Assembly (NCBI GenBank): GCA_903895515.1
Contig: CAITUB010000139.1
Span: forward strand, 1 to 9,828
DNA from: an uncultured Acidimicrobium sp.
GTDB lineage: Bacteria > Actinomycetota > Acidimicrobiia > Acidimicrobiales > Ilumatobacteraceae
Length of the DNA stretch: 9,828 nt
Direction: 5' to 3'
Under the pieces are notes generated by a model that saw nothing but the letters and a program-made list of their open reading frames with translations, did not search any database and was not told the DNA's origin. How positions within the stretch are numbered: the first letter of the stretch is position 1; the number at the start of each line of letters is the position of its first letter. Below are positions 7,100 to 9,828 of this stretch, one piece after another. The translations under genes were made by a program, and so were the position numbers.

Positions 7100-7173
7100 G
7101 AGCACAGTCAAGTCAATGGAAAGAAACGGAAGGTGAACTGCGGAGTACCGCTACGAGAAATTCAGCGAAACAA

Positions 7174-7428
7174 TTAGGCAGTTGGAAGAACGTCAACAAC
7201 CTTGCGGCCACGACGTTCGCCAAACTTCACGCTGCCGTGTGCAAGAGCGAACAAGGTGTCGTCTTTGCCAATGCCAACGTTTTTGCCAGGGTGCACTTTG
7301 GTGCCACGCTGACGAATGAGAATTGTTCCAGCGGTGATCTTGGTGCCGTCAAATACTTTGACGCCAAGTCGTTGCGCGTTTGAATCGCGACCGTTTCGTG
7401 TAGAACCGCCACCCTTGGTCTTTGACAT
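7174..7428 (-). CDS. rpmA: 50S ribosomal protein bL27
   Basis: Component of the large ribosomal subunit whose N-terminal tail reaches toward the peptidyl-transferase centre. The 84-residue protein carries the family hallmarks: KGGGSTRNGRDSNAQRLGVK (5-24), then GTILIRQRGTKVHPG and LFALAHGSVKF. It begins MSKTKGGGS where MAHKKGGGS is typical, with no cleavable leader as found in Firmicutes. The start ATG at 7426-7428 is 3 bases after the rplU stop, with GAAAGG (7436-7441) 7 bases upstream inside the end of rplU. It is normally followed by obgE; here an importer operon follows instead. Confidence 0.5.
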   Translation of the reverse strand: MSKTKGGGSTRNGRDSNAQRLGVKVFDGTKITAGTILIRQRGTKVHPGKNVGIGKDDTLFALAHGSVKFGERRGRKVVDVLPTA

Positions 7429-7431
7429 GAT

Positions 7432-7743
7432 TCAGCCTTTCGCAATGCTGGTGATTTCAATCACCGAATACTTTTGACGATGTCCGAAGCGACGGCGCTG
7501 GTTAGTGCGGCGCTTGTAGGTGAAGCCGTCGATCTTTGGACCGGCTGCTTTACCAACGATTTTTGCAGTCACGATTGCCTTGGCCAATTCGCCAGGTGTT
7601 GACAATACGGTCGCGCCGTCAACAAGGAGCACCGGGGTGAATTTCACCTCAGCGCCATCTGCTGCATCGAGAAGTTCCACATGGACCTGTTGGCCCTGTG
7701 CGACTTTCTCCTGCTTTCCTCCGGTTGCGATTACTGCGTACAT
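7432..7743 (-). CDS. rplU: 50S ribosomal protein bL21
   Basis: Large-subunit ribosomal protein that binds 23S rRNA. The 103-residue length is standard, with the start MYAVIATGGKQEKV and the basic conserved tail YKRRTNQRRRFGHRQKYSVI (75-94). A strong ribosome site, AGGAGA (7749-7754), lies 5 bases before the ATG. It sits 47 bases after rne and 3 bases before rpmA, so the three are probably transcribed together. It ends in TGA. Confidence 0.5.
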   Translation of the reverse strand: MYAVIATGGKQEKVAQGQQVHVELLDAADGAEVKFTPVLLVDGATVLSTPGELAKAIVTAKIVGKAAGPKIDGFTYKRRTNQRRRFGHRQKYSVIEITSIAKG

Positions 7744-7748
7744 AACGG

Positions 7749-7754
7749 TCTCCT
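7749..7754 (-). promoter_or_regulatory. Strong ribosome binding site of rplU
   Basis: AGGAGA on the minus strand with a 5-base spacer to the ATG at 7743. It is the best Shine-Dalgarno sequence in the window, as expected for a highly expressed ribosomal protein. Confidence 0.5.
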
Positions 7755-7790
7755 ACTCTACCCCTGAACTATCGGGCTTCCCAACTCTGA

Positions 7791-9659
7791 CTAATCCAAC
7801 ATCGACAGGTCGATCATGACCCCGCGACCCTCACAGGTCACACACGGATCGGCGAAGTTAGTCAATAACCCCTCGCCAATACGCTTTCTGGTCATTTCCA
7901 CCAAGCCAAGCTCGGAAATCTCAAATACCTGCGTGCGCGTTTTGTCGCGCGACAGAGCATCTTTAAATGATTCAAGTACCTTGCGGCGATTCTCGCGAAT
8001 TTCCATGTCGATGAAGTCGATCACGATAATTCCGCCAATGTCGCGCAAGCGCAATTGGCGAGCAATCTCCTCTGCTGCTTCAAGGTTGTTATGGAACACG
8101 GTTTCTTCGAGGTTGGACTTACCAACATTTTTTCCGGTGTTCACGTCGATAACGGTAAGTGCTTCGGTGTGCTCGATGATGAGCGATCCGCCTGATGGTA
8201 GCCACACTTTGCGATCAAGTGCTTTACGCAACTGTTCGTGCACACGATGCTGTTCGAACAACGGCAGGCCTTCTTTTTCGGCGTCGTACAGTTCGATGCG
8301 GTCAGCGAATTCTGGATTGAATGCGCCGATGTAGTCGCGCACTTCTTCGTACAGTGCAGCATCGTCAATGACGATTCCGCGATAGTCGCTGCTGAACTCT
8401 TCACGAATCACGCGAACAGCAAGTGGTGGCTCGCGATACAGCAACGTTGGCGAAGTTGCCTTCTCTGCTTTGGCGCGAATTTCATTCCACTGCTCAATCA
8501 ATCGAGTGAGGTCGGTGGTGAGCTCGTGTTCGGTGGCGTTCTCTGCTGCCGTACGCACGATAATTCCGTGCTGCTCTGGCTTAATGCGATCAAGAATTCC
8601 GCGCAAACGGCGACGCTCGCCTTCTGGCAAACGCTTTGAAATTCCGTACGTACGCGAGTCTGGAATAAGCACGACGAAACGGCCAGGCAACGACACTTCT
8701 TGAGTCAATCGACCGCCCTTGGCAGCAATTGGATTCTTCGTAACTTGACACAAAATCATTTGACGCGACTTCAGCACCTGCTCAATGCGCGGGTCTGGAC
8801 CTTGCTCCACCACGTCGTCTTTGTCGAACTGCACATCGCCGCGATACAGCACTGCATTTTTCTGCGTACCGATGTCGACGAATGCGGCTTCCATACCTGG
8901 CAGCACGTTTTGCACACGACCCAAATAGATGTTGCCGTGAATTTGAGTTTCGTCATCGGCTGGACGCGAAACGTAATGCTCAATCAAACTGCGACCTTCG
9001 AGCATGGCAACTTGCGTAAATTCCTCACGCACTTGCACACACATCATGTAACGGCCAACTGCTTTACCGTTGCGCTCTTTCCCGCGACGACGCTCAATCA
9101 ACTCTGCGTCAGTGTCAATTACCGAACTGTCACCGGTGCGGTCTGAAGACTTGCGACGATTGCGACCTCCACGTTTGCCGCCACGACGGTTGCGGCTCTT
9201 TGGTTTCGCTTCGGTGTCAGCGGTTGCGGCGGCTGGTTTTGCAGCAGCAGCGGTTGCGGCTGGTGCTGGGCGTGTGTCACCAATTTGTGGCTTGCGCACC
9301 AATGCGGCATCTGCAGCTTCTGGACTTGCCATCTTGCCTTCGCGCGGCGGATCTGGAAGCTCCATGTCTTGAGCGGCTGGAACTTCAGCATCTTGGGCAA
9401 CCGGAACTGCGCGCGGTGGACGAGGCGGACGAGGCTGGCTTGGGCGCGGGGTTTGACCAGGCTCACCGCTTTGTGCGGTCTGACCGTTTTGACCTGCTGC
9501 ACCCTCAACACGAGTTTTGTTCCGATTGCGTCCGCCACGTTTTCCGCGACGACGCTTTTTTACTCCGCCTGGGGTTCCAGGAGTACGTGGCTGACCAGAC
9601 TGTGGTGCATCGCCCTGCGGCTGCTCGGGGGTTGGAACCCCTGCGCTCATTTCACTCAT
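7791..9659 (-). CDS. rne: Ribonuclease E/G family endoribonuclease
   Basis: Endonuclease for mRNA decay and rRNA processing. In the 622-residue form, residues 1-205 are a low-complexity Pro/Ala/Gly/Arg extension with two basic patches (KKRRRGKRGGRNRNK at 34-48; RNRRGGKRGGRNRRK at 156-170). The core follows: S1 domain from about 240 (GNIYLGRVQNVLPGMEAAFV), 5'-phosphate pocket VRT (368-370), catalytic aspartates D505 (VIDVNTG) and D548 (VIDFIDM), and the zinc-link cysteines C606 and C609 in DPCVTCEG. The chain stops soon after the zinc link, so unlike E. coli RNase E there is no C-terminal scaffold; basic N-terminal extensions are known in actinobacteria. I chose ATG 9657-9659 (MSEMSAGV), with AGGAAA about 12 bases upstream. 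The frame also allows a GTG at 9716. It heads the rne-rplU-rpmA block and ends in TAG. Confidence 0.5.
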   Translation of the reverse strand: MSEMSAGVPTPEQPQGDAPQSGQPRTPGTPGGVKKRRRGKRGGRNRNKTRVEGAAGQNGQTAQSGEPGQTPRPSQPRPPRPPRAVPVAQDAEVPAAQDMELPDPPREGKMASPEAADAALVRKPQIGDTRPAPAATAAAAKPAAATADTEAKPKSRNRRGGKRGGRNRRKSSDRTGDSSVIDTDAELIERRRGKERNGKAVGRYMMCVQVREEFTQVAMLEGRSLIEHYVSRPADDETQIHGNIYLGRVQNVLPGMEAAFVDIGTQKNAVLYRGDVQFDKDDVVEQGPDPRIEQVLKSRQMILCQVTKNPIAAKGGRLTQEVSLPGRFVVLIPDSRTYGISKRLPEGERRRLRGILDRIKPEQHGIIVRTAAENATEHELTTDLTRLIEQWNEIRAKAEKATSPTLLYREPPLAVRVIREEFSSDYRGIVIDDAALYEEVRDYIGAFNPEFADRIELYDAEKEGLPLFEQHRVHEQLRKALDRKVWLPSGGSLIIEHTEALTVIDVNTGKNVGKSNLEETVFHNNLEAAEEIARQLRLRDIGGIIVIDFIDMEIRENRRKVLESFKDALSRDKTRTQVFEISELGLVEMTRKRIGEGLLTNFADPCVTCEGRGVMIDLSMLD

Positions 9660-9828
9660 TGTGCTTGCTCGTTTCCTGTATTGGATATCGCACCAACGCG
9701 GCATCGTTGCCCACACTGTGCAATATCGTCGCGGTCCAGCGCTTCAACCTGCCGCAACGAGGTGTCGCATGCCAGGTTCGAATCGCTATCGCGTGATCGA
9801 CCTTGGGAGGGGCAAAACGCCCTTCCGT
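9656..9828 (-). other. Region upstream of rne; possible 3' end of an unidentified gene
   Basis: No recognised gene. On the minus strand one frame is open from the window edge to a TGA at 9656-9658. It overlaps the rne start as ATGA and ends in VEALDRDDIAQCGQRCRVGA and then NTGNEQAQ. The ATGA junction would fit an upstream operon partner. A second minus-strand frame is also open across the region, and neither matches a family I know, so coding is unproven. The stretch could equally be the rne promoter and leader. Confidence 0.5.
9806..9826. other. Hairpin upstream of rne
   Basis: GGAGGGGC (9806-9813), a 5-base loop and GCCCTTCC (9819-9826) form an 8-bp stem with one G-T wobble. No T-run follows on the minus strand, and the plus-strand flank leaves the window, so a terminator cannot be confirmed. 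It lies inside the possible gene tail described above. Confidence 0.5.

Noticed and set aside
7100..7120. TTGACTTGACT near the binding-protein start as a -35 promoter element
   Set aside because: It lies at or next to the possible start codons, and no -10-like sequence follows at 16-18 bases.
7140..7151. GCGG-4-CCGC hairpin between rpmA and the binding-protein gene as a terminator
   Set aside because: The stem is only 4 bp and the following tract is mixed pyrimidine without a solid T-run.
7816..8334. 172-codon open frame on the plus strand opposite the rne catalytic core
   Set aside because: Serine-rich shadow of a strongly conserved gene on the other strand; no ribosome site or family match.
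9712..9720. CACACTGTG palindrome upstream of rne as an operator
   Set aside because: Short, with imperfect flanking arms, and it matches no regulator site I can name.
9770..9785. GGTTCGAATC, resembling a tRNA T-loop
   Set aside because: The flanking bases do not pair into a T-stem, and no acceptor or anticodon arm is present.
9200..9796. 198-codon open frame on the plus strand opposite rne
   Set aside because: It lies antisense to the rne 5' part and has no domain signs; its openness follows from the rne codon bias.

Overview
The window reads as a chromosomal stretch of an actinobacterium. It carries the conserved block rne - rplU - rpmA - obgE - proB, all on the minus strand, with an RNase E/G of the actinobacterial shape: a long basic, low-complexity N-terminal extension in front of the catalytic core. 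Mid-range G+C (about 50-60% in hand-counted lines of the housekeeping genes) together with the sequence flavour of Obg and the dNTPase suggest an uncultivated Acidimicrobiia-like lineage. That placement is inference only. No rRNA, tRNA, CRISPR array, insertion sequence or phage gene was seen.

Layout from the right end, along minus-strand transcription. First comes a 169-base upstream region with a hairpin and a possible gene tail. Next are rne (RNase E/G), rplU (bL21) and rpmA (bL27), tightly packed. A four-gene ABC importer follows: lipoprotein solute-binding protein, permease, permease, ATPase. A perfect 12-bp hairpin lies just after the binding-protein gene and overlaps the start of the first permease. 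The ATPase gene meets a convergent plus-strand gene for an HD-domain dNTP triphosphohydrolase, and their two stop codons share bases. The dNTPase gene diverges from obgE across a 55-base gap. obgE is followed by proB with a one-base stop/start overlap, and proB runs off the left end.

Functionally there are three groups: ribosome and RNA housekeeping (RNase E/G, bL21, bL27, Obg), the first step of proline synthesis (ProB), and an interposed group not normally found between rpmA and obgE (an importer of unknown substrate plus a dNTPase). The importer genes look more AT-rich than both flanks, which fits an insertion into the old ribosomal operon.

The two strongest oddities are an in-frame TAG in the middle of an otherwise well-conserved proB reading frame, and the hairpin at the binding-protein/permease junction. 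TAG is also the normal terminal stop of four other genes here, so the proB TAG is more likely a mutation, a split gene or a sequencing error than a reassigned codon. I do not see a convincing undescribed multi-gene system in this window.
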